Part shown: positions 23,422 through 30,952 of the stretch, in pieces
Layout of the letters: every line of letters starts with the position of its first letter
Position numbering within the stretch: the stretch's first letter is position 1
Origin: Pseudomonadota bacterium
GTDB lineage: Bacteria; Pseudomonadota; Gammaproteobacteria; Burkholderiales; Burkholderiaceae_B
Direction of reading: 5' to 3'
NCBI GenBank assembly: GCA_023439305.1
Contig: JAEXOO010000035.1
Coordinates: 1 to 64,000, forward strand
Length of the DNA stretch: 64,000 nucleotides
Notes under the pieces: generated by a model
Seen by the model: only the letters and a program-made list of their open reading frames with translations
Told to the model about the DNA's origin: nothing
The model's database searches: none
Program-made: the position numbers and the translations under genes

Positions 23422-24186
23422 ATGAACACAGAAATCATTGAGGCCCCGCAGCGCGAGCTGGGCGCGCCGGCAGATCAGGTGCCTGCCAACTCCCCCATGG
23501 GCATGATGATGGCAGCGATGAAACAAGGTGCCACGCTCGACCAGGTGGAGCAGATGATGAACCTGCAGCAACGCTGGGAAGAGCGCGAGGCCGAAAAGGC
23601 CTTCAACGATGCCTTGGCCGCATTCAAGTCCGAGGCTGTCGAAATCATCAAGCGCAAAACTGTCGATTTCACCGGTAAGAACGGACGCACTCACTACAAG
23701 CACGCAGAGCTTTCCGATGTGGTCGAAGCGGTCGGCCCCTCCCTTTCAAAGCATGGCTTCGCCTGGAGCTGGAAAACTCACCAAGAAAAAGACCTGATCC
23801 GCGTAACCTGCATTCTCAAACACCGTCAGGGACATACCGACTCTGTGTCCCTTGAGGCCCATGCGGACCAAAGCGGGAGCAAGAACAACATCCAGGCGAT
23901 CGCCTCGACCGTCACTTACTTGCAGCGCCACACGCTCAAGGCAATCACTGGCGTCTCAGAGAAAGGTGACGACGATGATGGGCAAGGCAGCGCGAACTCG
24001 AAGATCAGCGCCGATCTGCGCGACGAGTGGATCAGCGCAGTAGCCCAGGTCGACACGCTCGAAAAACTGGAAACCATCTGGCAAGAAGGCGGCAACGTCA
24101 TTTACGCAACCAACAACCTAGCCGATTACAACGCCTTCAAAAAGGCCGTATCAGACAAGAAAAAAATGCTCACGGAGGCTCAATAA
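23422..24186 (+). CDS. erf: Erf-family single-strand annealing protein
   Basis: A 254-residue protein with the Erf domain in the first 200 residues: FNDALAAFKSEAVEIIKRK, then YKHAELSDVVEAVGPSLSKHGF and IQAIASTVTYLQRHTLKAITG. Erf proteins anneal complementary single strands and drive RecA-independent phage recombination. It is followed without a gap (TAATG) by the exonuclease gene, the classic recombinase-exonuclease pair, and then by SSB. Confidence 0.88.
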   Translation: MNTEIIEAPQRELGAPADQVPANSPMGMMMAAMKQGATLDQVEQMMNLQQRWEEREAEKAFNDALAAFKSEAVEIIKRKTVDFTGKNGRTHYKHAELSDVVEAVGPSLSKHGFAWSWKTHQEKDLIRVTCILKHRQGHTDSVSLEAHADQSGSKNNIQAIASTVTYLQRHTLKAITGVSEKGDDDDGQGSANSKISADLRDEWISAVAQVDTLEKLETIWQEGGNVIYATNNLADYNAFKKAVSDKKKMLTEAQ

Positions 24187-24821
24187 TGGAAGGCTTGATC
24201 ATTCACACCGCAGAACAAGGCACGCCGGACTGGCTCCAGGCTCGCAAAGGCGTCATCACCGGCAGCCGCTTCAAAGACTGCCGCGACCGTCTAAAAAGCG
24301 GTGCTCCATCCAAGAAATGCCTGGATTACGCCATGGACGTAGCCCGAGAGCGCGAAGGCGGCGAGCCTATGCAGGTCTTTGTGAACGGCGCCATGCGCTT
24401 GGGCACCGAGCAAGAGCCCTACGCCCGCGCCGTTTATGAGCGCAAAACCGGCCACATCGTTGACGAAGCCGGTTTCATCACAACGCCAGACCGTCTGTTT
24501 GGGGTCAGCGTAGACGGCCTGGTGGGCGATGATGGGATCATTGAAATCAAGACGATGGTCAGCAGCGACACTCTGTTCACAGCCTTCGTGAACGGTGATG
24601 TTTCCGCGTACGTAGACCAATGCAATGGCGCGATGTGGCTGCTTGGACGTAAATGGGTGGATCTGGTGCTGTGGGTTCACGACCTGAGCCGCATGAAGAT
24701 CATCCGCATCGAGCGCGACGACAACCAGATCGACGCTCTTGAATCCGACCTGATGGCGTTTGAGCGGACGGTCACCAAATATCAGCACGAACTGCGGGAC
24801 GCCCTGCTGGAGGCCGCATAA
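24186..24821 (+). CDS. YqaJ-type phage exonuclease
   Basis: A 211-residue protein starting at the ATG at 24186 with GGAGG upstream; the longer frame is a shadow of erf. Motifs: GVITGSRF near 22-29, GTEQEPYARAVYE (helix with the conserved Glu), then VSVDGLVGDDGIIEIKT, the D-x(n)-E-x-K nuclease core. Like lambda exonuclease it should resect 5-prime ends to give single strands for Erf. One-base overlap with erf supports coupling. Confidence 0.87.
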   Translation: MEGLIIHTAEQGTPDWLQARKGVITGSRFKDCRDRLKSGAPSKKCLDYAMDVAREREGGEPMQVFVNGAMRLGTEQEPYARAVYERKTGHIVDEAGFITTPDRLFGVSVDGLVGDDGIIEIKTMVSSDTLFTAFVNGDVSAYVDQCNGAMWLLGRKWVDLVLWVHDLSRMKIIRIERDDNQIDALESDLMAFERTVTKYQHELRDALLEAA

Positions 24822-25316
24822 ATGGCCTCAGTCAACAAAGTCATTCTGGTGGGCAATCTTGGCCGCGATCCAGAAGTACGCTACAGCGCAGAAGGCTCGG
24901 CCATCTGCAATATTTCCATTGCCACGACCTCGCAGTGGAAAGATCGCAACTCGGGCGAACGCCGCGAGGAAACTGAGTGGCACCGCGTGGTGTTCTACAA
25001 CCGCCTGGCTGAAATCGCCGGCGAATACCTGAAAAAAGGCCGCTCCGTTTACGTCGAAGGCCGCCTGCGCACCCGCAAGTGGACCGGCCAGGACAATCAG
25101 GAGCGTTTCACCACTGAGGTCATTGCCGAGCAAATGCAGATGCTGGGTGGCCGCGACGGTGGAGGCGAGAGCTACGGCAGCGCACCCCAGCCAGAGCAGC
25201 AACCACAGGGCCAGCAGCGCAACAACTACGCAGACGTCAAAGGACGCGGGCAGCCGCAACAACGTCCACCCATGACGGACAACTTAGCCGATATGGATGA
25301 CGATATTCCGTTCTAG
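24822..25316 (+). CDS. ssb: Single-stranded DNA-binding protein
   Basis: A 164-residue SSB. The OB fold covers residues 1-110 (NKVILVGNLGRDPEVRY, WHRVVFYNRLAEIA, GRLRTRKW). A Gln, Gly and Pro-rich linker follows, and the C-terminus is the acidic tip DDDIPF that recruits partner proteins. It begins directly after the exonuclease stop. It protects single strands made during replication and Erf recombination. The full tip suggests that it can use host partners. Confidence 0.93.
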   Translation: MASVNKVILVGNLGRDPEVRYSAEGSAICNISIATTSQWKDRNSGERREETEWHRVVFYNRLAEIAGEYLKKGRSVYVEGRLRTRKWTGQDNQERFTTEVIAEQMQMLGGRDGGGESYGSAPQPEQQPQGQQRNNYADVKGRGQPQQRPPMTDNLADMDDDIPF

Positions 25317-25546
25317 GCAGGCGGGTAGCCCTCAGCGGCCCTGATATCCCTGATATAGGAAAGAGCCAACTCAGTGGCTGCTTTCTGGGCTTCCTCCATG
25401 CTGTCGTAAGGGCCGTCGAGCATTCGAGCTGGGTGTTCGCCAGGACGCACTCGAACGTAGATCTTTCTGTCTACGATTTTAACTTCGACCGCACATACCC
25501 ACCCCTCGCTTGTGACCTCCCCGGTCTGCCCCCATCCGTTATCCAT
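25313..25546 (-). CDS. Hypothetical small protein read against the operon
   Basis: A 77-residue protein on the minus strand between ssb and rdgC, overlapping the end of ssb by 4 bases. It has an excellent ribosome site (GGAGGTG) before the ATG at 25546. The sequence (VEVKIVDRKIYVRVRPGEHP, then EEAQKAATELALSYIRDI) reads as a strand pair and a helix, a plausible small fold. It is convergent with ssb and divergent from rdgC. The function is unknown. Confidence 0.65.
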   Translation of the reverse strand: MDNGWGQTGEVTSEGWVCAVEVKIVDRKIYVRVRPGEHPARMLDGPYDSMEEAQKAATELALSYIRDIRAAEGYPPA

Positions 25547-25614
25547 TTACACCTCCGCTGTCGGTTAAATCAATTCTTCAATAAAGCATAGCCCATCCTG
25601 AAAGGAATACACCC

Positions 25615-26520
25615 ATGAACTGGTTTAAAAACTTGCGTATCTATCGTCTGGATATGGCGATCTTTGCCATGCCCGCTCACGAACTGGCCGACCTGCTGGC
25701 CAAGCATCGGTTTTCCCCGTGCGTCAGCCAAGAGCCGCTCAGCATGGGCTGGGTCTCGCCACGCGGTAATGGCGAGCTGGTGCATGAAGTGAATGGCCAG
25801 TACTTGCTCTGCCACCGTACTGAGAAGCGGCTGCTGCCCAGCGCCGTGGTGAACCAGACGGCCCGCGAGAAGGCGCAGGAAATCGAAGAACAACAAGGCT
25901 ACAAGCCAGGCCGCAAGCAGATGAAGGAAATCAAGGAGCAGGTCATCACGGAGCTGCTGCCCAAGTCTCATGTGGTGCAGCGCGACACCATGGTCTGGAT
26001 CGACACACGAAACTGCTGGTTTGTGATTGATACGGCGGCGGCTCACAAGAGCGACGAAGTGCTGGGCTTGTTCGCCAAGAGCGTCGAGCCATTCCCGGTG
26101 CTGCCGCTCTATACCGAGTACTCCACGGCATCAATGATGACCTCTTGGCTGATCGACAATGATCCGCCGGCCAATTTCACCATCGACCAGGACACAGAGT
26201 TGCGCTCCACCGGCGACAGCGGTGCGGCCGTGCGCTACGTGAAGCAAAGCGTGGACATCGAAGAAGTGCGCAAGCACGTTCAGGCCGGCAAGCAGTGCAC
26301 TCGTCTGGCCCTGACCTGGGCCGAGCGCATCAGCTTCGTGCTGACCGACGCGCTGGACATCAAGCGCATCAGCCCCCTGGACATCCTGACCGAAAAGCAG
26401 GATCTCGGCGCCACGAACGATGATGAGATCTTTGACGGCGACATGACACTGATGACTTCGGAGCTGACCGACCTGATCGCCGACGTCGTGGGCGTGCTGG
26501 GCGGCGAGCGTAGGAGCTGA
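25615..26520 (+). CDS. rdgC: Recombination-associated protein RdgC, phage-borne
   Basis: A 301-residue protein, the usual RdgC length, starting WFKNLRIYRLDM and carrying LPSAVVNQTAREKAQEIE and a middle segment WIDTRNCWFVIDTAAAHKSDEV, all typical. RdgC forms a ring around double-stranded DNA and restrains RecA. AAAGGAA lies before the ATG. In this place it belongs to the phage recombination cassette and may protect phage DNA ends or limit RecA activity. Confidence 0.9.
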   Translation: MNWFKNLRIYRLDMAIFAMPAHELADLLAKHRFSPCVSQEPLSMGWVSPRGNGELVHEVNGQYLLCHRTEKRLLPSAVVNQTAREKAQEIEEQQGYKPGRKQMKEIKEQVITELLPKSHVVQRDTMVWIDTRNCWFVIDTAAAHKSDEVLGLFAKSVEPFPVLPLYTEYSTASMMTSWLIDNDPPANFTIDQDTELRSTGDSGAAVRYVKQSVDIEEVRKHVQAGKQCTRLALTWAERISFVLTDALDIKRISPLDILTEKQDLGATNDDEIFDGDMTLMTSELTDLIADVVGVLGGERRS

Positions 26521-26521
26521 C

Positions 26522-26866
26522 ATGAAGACGAAAACCTTTGAGATCGAGGTCGTGACGACCAAGCGAGTTCGAGTTGTCCTGCCCGAGTGGTATGCGCAGG
26601 CTGAGGCCCAAGAGGATTGGGAGACCGGCCTTTGGATGCTGGAGGGCGACTCGTGCGAAGAAAAGATGGCTGATATTGCTAAATACGCCGCCCGCATGGC
26701 AGCGAATTTCTCAGGCGGATACAGCCATGACGGAGTCGGCGTAATGATTGAATCGCCATTCGAGAGGCCTGATTACGGCAAGAACAGATATCAGGTAATA
26801 GCCATCGTCACAGATGACGAGGACGAGCAGGAGGTGGTGGCCCAGTCCGACTGGGCATCGGCATGA
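26522..26866 (+). CDS. Hypothetical phage protein
   Basis: A 114-residue acidic protein one base after rdgC. It opens with a beta hairpin (FEIEVVTTKRVRVVLPEW), then helices (CEEKMADIAKYAARMAANF) and ends acidic (DDEDEQEVVAQSDW). No catalytic motif or membrane segment is seen. Tight spacing indicates co-transcription with rdgC. No family is recognised. Confidence 0.6.
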   Translation: MKTKTFEIEVVTTKRVRVVLPEWYAQAEAQEDWETGLWMLEGDSCEEKMADIAKYAARMAANFSGGYSHDGVGVMIESPFERPDYGKNRYQVIAIVTDDEDEQEVVAQSDWASA

Positions 26867-26953
26867 CGCATCACGCCCAACAGTAAATGACCCTGCCACC
26901 CTCACTGCCAGAGTAGATGTTCTGGCGTCCCAGTAGATGAAAACGGAGGCCGC

Positions 26954-27169
26954 ATGGCCAGACAAGCCGACTTTGCCCGACCCCTGCCCCGCCTTCGACA
27001 CATCGAGCCGGGGCAATTTTTTACCCTTCGCCATGACCCGACGCCCCGCGTGCTGCTGCACAAATCGCGGCACCACGGGCATTTCAATAATGGATTTGCA
27101 TCCCTCTGCCATGAGCTCGATATCGGGTGTGTGGTGTGGGGTGAGAACGGATGGAGAGCCAAGACATGA
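26954..27169 (+). CDS. Hypothetical small phage protein
   Basis: A 71-residue basic protein with GGAGG before its ATG. It reads LRHIEPGQFFTLRHDPTPRV, then HHGHFNNGFASLCHEL, rich in His and Arg. Its stop overlaps the start of the next gene (ATGA). A small DNA- or RNA-binding role is possible but unproven. Confidence 0.6.
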   Translation: MARQADFARPLPRLRHIEPGQFFTLRHDPTPRVLLHKSRHHGHFNNGFASLCHELDIGCVVWGENGWRAKT

Positions 27170-27858
27170 CTACTGAACAGCGATTCTTGAAGGACGTAGA
27201 AAGCCACGTCATGGAAATCATCAAAGAGGACGGCCTGCACCGGCATATCCGCTTTCGCAAACCGGGCACGATGTGCATGCACTTCGATCTGATCACCTGG
27301 CCGGGATACCTCTGCTACACGGGCGACATGGGCACGTTCGTTTTTCGTCGCCTGGAGGATATGTTTCAGTTCTTCCGCGCTGACCGGGAATATGCCCAGA
27401 GTCGCGGCAAGCAGTTGGGCATCAACGTAGGTTACTGGGCCGAGAAGCTTGAAGCCGTTGATGGCAACAGCCACCGCAGCGGCGCCACAGAGTTTGACTC
27501 GGATAAGTTCAAACAGATCGTCAACGAATACCGCACAAAGTGGATCAGGTCCGCCAAAGGAGACGGTTCGCTCAACGCGATAGAGCGCCGCGAACTCTGG
27601 GAGGAGGTAGAGGATCGGGTTCTTGGATGCGTGGATGACGGTGCTGAACGAGCCCAGATAGCAGCGTATGACTTCTCTTGGCGTCCAGGCCTTCCCGGCT
27701 CCCGTGGCCGACGCTGGCAGTTCGATGACCTATTCGAGCACAGCTTCACAAAACCTACAGGCCGTTTCATGTGGTGCTGCTATGCGCTGGCTTGGGCAGT
27801 CCAGAAATATGACGAATACAAGGAGGCTGCCAATGCGCCAAAATCCGCACACGCCTGA
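27166..27858 (+). CDS. Hypothetical phage protein
   Basis: A 230-residue soluble protein. The start ATG at 27166 overlaps the previous stop; an in-frame ATG at 27151 is the alternative. It contains MCMHFDLITWPGYLCYTGDMGTF in part, then MFQFFRADREY and a C-terminal WCCYALAWAVQKYDEYK. Proteins with this layout recur in early regions of Gram-negative phages without known function. Aromatic and Cys residues are unusually frequent. Confidence 0.65.
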   Translation: MTTEQRFLKDVESHVMEIIKEDGLHRHIRFRKPGTMCMHFDLITWPGYLCYTGDMGTFVFRRLEDMFQFFRADREYAQSRGKQLGINVGYWAEKLEAVDGNSHRSGATEFDSDKFKQIVNEYRTKWIRSAKGDGSLNAIERRELWEEVEDRVLGCVDDGAERAQIAAYDFSWRPGLPGSRGRRWQFDDLFEHSFTKPTGRFMWCCYALAWAVQKYDEYKEAANAPKSAHA

Positions 27859-28012
27859 CGACATGCGCCGCAATCCGGTGCAGGCCTGCAGCCAGGAATC
27901 TATCAACCTGCAGCGCGCCGCCGCCGTCTACGGCACACGCGCATTTATCCCGGTGACCTCAAAGGCCACCCCCAATCACGACTATTACAACGCTCAGGAG
28001 AAACGGCGATGA
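27833..28012 (+). CDS. Hypothetical small phage protein
   Basis: A 59-residue protein that starts inside the end of the previous gene, with GGAGG before the ATG at 27833, and overlaps the next start by 4 bases. It reads RQNPHTPDDMRRNPVQACS and later RAAAVYGTRAFI. Hydrophilic; the function is unknown. Confidence 0.55.
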   Translation: MRQNPHTPDDMRRNPVQACSQESINLQRAAAVYGTRAFIPVTSKATPNHDYYNAQEKRR

Positions 28013-28941
28013 TCACCACCACGAAACCTGCCCAGCCCTGCGACGCAGAGCTGTGGGTCATGGCTGGCAAATACCCCTCTATCCCAGCACAGCTGTTCAT
28101 TGACGTTGCACGGGAGATTCTGAATAAATTCGGCGCTGGCCAGGCTGCCGCCCCTGTGAGCGCGGAGCCGATCGACTGGCTTCGAGTAGAGGCAGGCCGC
28201 GCCCTTGTGGCCAGCCGCTTGAAATGGATTAATGGCTGTCCTGAACGCCTTAAAGCGCTGGGCGGTCGGGCAGACGATTTTCTTCTGAACACTTTCGTTG
28301 GCGAAGATGAAATAGCGGATTTTGAAACTATGACCGCTTTAGGTTCCGCCCCCGTTGCCGCCCAGGCGCAGCCAACGACAGACGGCGACATTCTGGACAG
28401 CCGAAAACGCATTCTCGATGCGGCGCTTCATTGGGCGGAGTGCCGAGATATTGGCCCATCCCCCGCAAAGACAGCATGGCGCGATCTTGAGCTGCGTGTT
28501 CAAGCTGAACTGAACTACACCCGATCTATCGCCAATGAGGACGCCCAGGCGCAGCAACCTGAACCACCCGCAGGGTTCGTGCCTGTCGCTGCATTCGACC
28601 GGCTGGAAGCGCTTTGCCAGTCCCAGGCCGAACGCCTGCTTGCGATTGATGACGCGCAGCAACCTGTAAGCGGTGCTGATGAACAGGCGGCTTTTGAAGC
28701 GATACACTTCGGCTGGCGCGCAGCAGACGTGCCTCATGCATTCAAACTATGGAAAAAGGCGTGCGCTTGGCAACGTCAGGCCGCACTCGCCCAGCAGGAC
28801 GCCGACAAGGTGGATGCGGAGCGGTATAGGTTCATCCGGGACGGCGAGCAGGTGGTGTGGTGCTCTTCCAGCGAGGATTGCATTTTGTTTACCCATGGGC
28901 TGGACGCCGCTATCGACGCAGCCCGTAAGGAGCAGGCATGA
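28009..28941 (+). CDS. Hypothetical modular phage protein
   Basis: A 310-residue protein built of short helical modules separated by Ala, Gln and Pro-rich linkers (for example AAAPVSAEP, APVAAQAQPTTDG, AQAQQPEPP). The modules include LFIDVAREILNKFGAG, FEAIHFGWRAADVPHAF and a terminal DAERYRFIRDGEQVVWC with AIDAARKEQA. Similar modular proteins in other phages look like products of repeated domain exchange. Function unknown; start and stop overlap the neighbours. Confidence 0.65.
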   Translation: MITTTKPAQPCDAELWVMAGKYPSIPAQLFIDVAREILNKFGAGQAAAPVSAEPIDWLRVEAGRALVASRLKWINGCPERLKALGGRADDFLLNTFVGEDEIADFETMTALGSAPVAAQAQPTTDGDILDSRKRILDAALHWAECRDIGPSPAKTAWRDLELRVQAELNYTRSIANEDAQAQQPEPPAGFVPVAAFDRLEALCQSQAERLLAIDDAQQPVSGADEQAAFEAIHFGWRAADVPHAFKLWKKACAWQRQAALAQQDADKVDAERYRFIRDGEQVVWCSSSEDCILFTHGLDAAIDAARKEQA

Positions 28942-29108
28942 ACCAATTCCTATCGTGGGTGGGCGCCTTTTTTGTGATCGCTGCCGCGGCGGGCGTATTC
29001 ATCCCTGGGGTGGCATTCCATGCCTACCTCGGGTCTTCCGAGGGCGCCCTCAAATGGCACAAGGATGCGGTCGCCAAGGGCGTCGCTCGTAAGGAGGCAG
29101 GCCAATGA
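28938..29108 (+). CDS. Small membrane protein
   Basis: A 56-residue protein with ATGA overlaps at both ends and AAGGAG before the ATG. The first 30 residues form one membrane helix (FLSWVGAFFVIAAAAGVFIP), followed by a polar, Lys-rich tail (ALKWHKDAVAKGVARKE). It may be a type of holin-like or exclusion protein, but nothing specific supports either. Confidence 0.65.
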   Translation: MNQFLSWVGAFFVIAAAAGVFIPGVAFHAYLGSSEGALKWHKDAVAKGVARKEAGQ

Positions 29109-29497
29109 CCATCGACATACAGAAGCTGCGCGAACTCGAAGCCAAGGCGACGGCGGGCCCATGGCATACCAAAACCGAATGCCCTGGTCGCTGCTGCTGG
29201 CATGTATTCCCTGGCCTACCGATGTACGGCGGCACACCCGACCCGAGTGACGGCACTCAGGACCGGCCCATTGTCATGGATGAATGCAGCGAAGAGGATG
29301 CGGCATTCATGGTGGAGGCGCGCAACCAAATGCGGGCCTTGCTTGACCGAATGGACAGCACGCAGGGTGCCCTCGACCGCGTCACCTCATTCGTCGCCAG
29401 CAATGCCCTGGCCATCTCGTACCAGAGCCTGGGCGAATACCGCACTGCCCTGCTGCGGATGCTGCGCGAGGCACAGACCAACACGGAGGGAGCATGA
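29105..29497 (+). CDS. Ea22-like phage protein
   Basis: A 130-residue protein with the Ea22-type start (IQKLRELEAKATAGPWH) and then DAAFMVEARNQMRALLDRM, the conserved phrase of that family. It ends in a helix EYRTALLRMLREA. Ea22 family genes lie in the nonessential early region of lambdoid phages; their function is unknown. Overlaps upstream and downstream are ATGA type. Confidence 0.75.
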   Translation: MTIDIQKLRELEAKATAGPWHTKTECPGRCCWHVFPGLPMYGGTPDPSDGTQDRPIVMDECSEEDAAFMVEARNQMRALLDRMDSTQGALDRVTSFVASNALAISYQSLGEYRTALLRMLREAQTNTEGA

Positions 29498-29580
29498 GCA
29501 TTTCACCCGAGGCCGCAGAGGCTGGCCGCAAGACGATATGGGAGCTGTTCCTCAAGTGGGTGGACAGCCTGCCCCTGTAA
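29494..29580 (+). CDS. Very small phage peptide
   Basis: A 28-residue frame with GGAGGG before its ATG, overlapping the previous stop (ATGA). It reads SPEAAEAGRKTIWELFLKW, an amphipathic helix. The layout fits the neighbouring coupled genes. Coding is likely but unproven. Confidence 0.45.
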   Translation: MSISPEAAEAGRKTIWELFLKWVDSLPL

Positions 29581-29601
29581 CCGAAAATTGACGGAGAACG
29601 A

Positions 29602-29817
29602 ATGAAATACAACTGCGAACGACACAGCGAAGCCCAGGTGCAGCGCGGGCGGACATGTGTGGCCTGCGAAATGGAAGCGCTCCAGCAGCAGATCACGCGG
29701 GCGCAGATGCTCAGCACGCGGATGTGGAACTGGATGCGCAACCCCGACCACGCCAAAGATCTGACCGGCGAAGATCTGCAGGCGCGGTTCCAGCGGGAGT
29801 TTCGCGGCGCCACATGA
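29602..29817 (+). CDS. Hypothetical small phage protein with CxxH/CxxC
   Basis: A 71-residue protein with GGAG before the ATG. It contains YNCERHSE and RTCVACEME, a possible metal site, followed by a helix (LQQQITRAQMLSTRMWNW). A transcription terminator follows. The function is unknown. Confidence 0.6.
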   Translation: MKYNCERHSEAQVQRGRTCVACEMEALQQQITRAQMLSTRMWNWMRNPDHAKDLTGEDLQARFQREFRGAT

Positions 29818-29869
29818 TGCAGGATCGAATTTTGGAAATGTTGGCCAGAACGGCCGAAGATTGGAATCT

Positions 29870-29893
29870 ACCCGCCCCCGGTGGCGGGTTTTT
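29870..29893 (+). terminator. Intrinsic terminator before the excisionase-like gene
   Basis: ACCCGCC pairs with GGCGGGT around a six-base loop, followed by TTTT. It separates the Ea22 cluster from the last phage gene. Confidence 0.7.
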
Positions 29894-29907
29894 AATGGAG
29901 TCCGGAT

Positions 29908-30153
29908 ATGATTGCGATTCATCCAGATCAACTCGAAGCAATGTTACAACGTGCTGCACAGATTGGGGCGCAACTCGGGGCAAAGCAGGCCATCGAAGGC
30001 ATGGTGTGCTATCACTACAAAGACGCCTGCAAACGCCTTGGCATCAGCTACAATACGCTGCAAAAAAGGATCCAAGAAGGCAAGATCAACCCTGTCGATG
30101 GTCGAATAACTGGCGCGGAACTGTTGCGCTACCTCGGCCAAAAAACAACATGA
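29908..30153 (+). CDS. Helix-turn-helix protein, excisionase-like
   Basis: An 81-residue protein with a MerR/AlpA-like helix-turn-helix in the C-terminal half (YHYKDACKRLGISYNTLQKR, then GKINPVDGRITGAELLRYLG). Such small winged-helix proteins include phage excisionases. It is the last gene before the probable attachment site at 30220, where Xis is expected. GGAG precedes the ATG. A role as another regulator cannot be excluded, and the integrase itself is not in the window. Confidence 0.6.
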   Translation: MIAIHPDQLEAMLQRAAQIGAQLGAKQAIEGMVCYHYKDACKRLGISYNTLQKRIQEGKINPVDGRITGAELLRYLGQKTT

Positions 30154-30158
30154 GGCGT

Positions 30159-30176
30159 ATGGGGCCTCGGCCCCAT
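30159..30176. repeat. Perfect inverted repeat near the prophage end
   Basis: ATGGGGC and GCCCCAT pair around CTCG, without a following T run. It lies between the excisionase-like gene and the attachment fragment. Confidence 0.4.
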
Positions 30177-30219
30177 GCAGGCCCCACAGTAAATTTAAGT
30201 CATTGATTCCTTGACAAAA

Positions 30220-30241
30220 TCGAGTCTCTCCGTTCGCACCA
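30220..30241 (+). other. Probable attR: 3-prime tRNA fragment
   Basis: The 22 bases read TCGAGT (T-loop), CTCTC (3-prime T-stem), CGTTCGC (3-prime acceptor stem), A (discriminator) and CCA. The expected partner GAGAG on the 5-prime T-stem is absent: the bases before are GACAAAA. This is what remains when a phage integrates into the 3-prime end of a tRNA gene. The acceptor and A73 would suit a tRNA-Leu. The complete tRNA should lie beyond the left end of the prophage. Confidence 0.6.
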
Positions 30242-30396
30242 TAAAACGAAATCGGTTGATTCAATAATCATAAGTAAAATCAACGCACTAAACCGAACAC
30301 CCGCATCTTGAATCGGCCGCCTGCGGGCAGCCGCTCAGGCCTGCCCTGGTCAATTTCACGCAGCAGACTACAATGAAGGCTCAATCAAGGAGTCTT

Positions 30397-30666
30397 ATGT
30401 TGGAATTTCAGCCCCGTGAACGGGCGTACTTAGTGGAAATCGGCGCCCTGTGCCAAGATCAGGACGACAATACGGTATTTGTAGGCATGACCGCCAACGA
30501 GTCCCTCTGGTATGCGAACTACCTCGAGGAATCGTTCAAAGGCTCCGTAGCACGAGCCGATGAGGCAGAGGCGCGCTATCTCGCCTTGCACGATCAGCAC
30601 GAAGAAGCACGCCGGACTGTTCTGGCCTCGGAATCACTGCTTCGATCGCTTGAAGCGACAGCGTAG
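30397..30666 (+). CDS. Hypothetical protein at the chromosome junction
   Basis: An 89-residue protein starting at the ATG at 30397 with GGAG upstream. It reads LEFQPRERAYLVEIGALCQD, then a long acidic helix (ARADEAEARYLALHDQHEE). Two intrinsic terminators follow. It lies outside the attachment fragment, so it is probably chromosomal, though it could belong to an older element. No family is recognised. Confidence 0.55.
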   Translation: MLEFQPRERAYLVEIGALCQDQDDNTVFVGMTANESLWYANYLEESFKGSVARADEAEARYLALHDQHEEARRTVLASESLLRSLEATA

Positions 30667-30675
30667 CAATAGATC

Positions 30676-30702
30676 AAGGCGGCCTGCAGCCGCCTTTTTT
30701 TT
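30676..30702 (+). terminator. Intrinsic terminator
   Basis: AAGGCGGC pairs with GCCGCCTT around CTGCA, followed by a run of T. Confidence 0.8.
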
Positions 30703-30722
30703 CTTTGCCGAATGCTCTGCAC

Positions 30723-30744
30723 AAGCCGCTCAGCGGCTTTTTTT
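30723..30744 (+). terminator. Second, tandem intrinsic terminator
   Basis: AAGCCG pairs with CGGCTT around CTCAG, followed by six T. Confidence 0.7.
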
Positions 30745-30952
30745 GCGCACCCCGCCACGCATTGGCGCCCGCAAAAATCGAGTAGCCGCTCGTAGCAATT
30801 CGTAGGCTTGCCGCCGGGCGACGATGGTACGGTGAATACATCCATTGAGGTGACGGCAAGTTCACAACGTGTCACTCTGGATTCCTTTCCACAGTAGGTC
30901 AGAGGGATGTTTTTTACGTAAAACACCCTTGCTTATATTGGGAGAACTATCC

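Noticed and set aside
22320..23438. 372-codon minus-strand frame opposite the coiled-coil gene
   Set aside because: It is the antisense of Ala/Glu/Lys repeats, giving a Gly, Leu and Phe-rich pattern typical of shadows. The plus-strand gene fits the operon.
29814..30206. Long plus-strand frame across the terminator at 29870
   Set aside because: It has no own ribosome site, passes through a strong terminator, and becomes a shadow of the excisionase-like gene.
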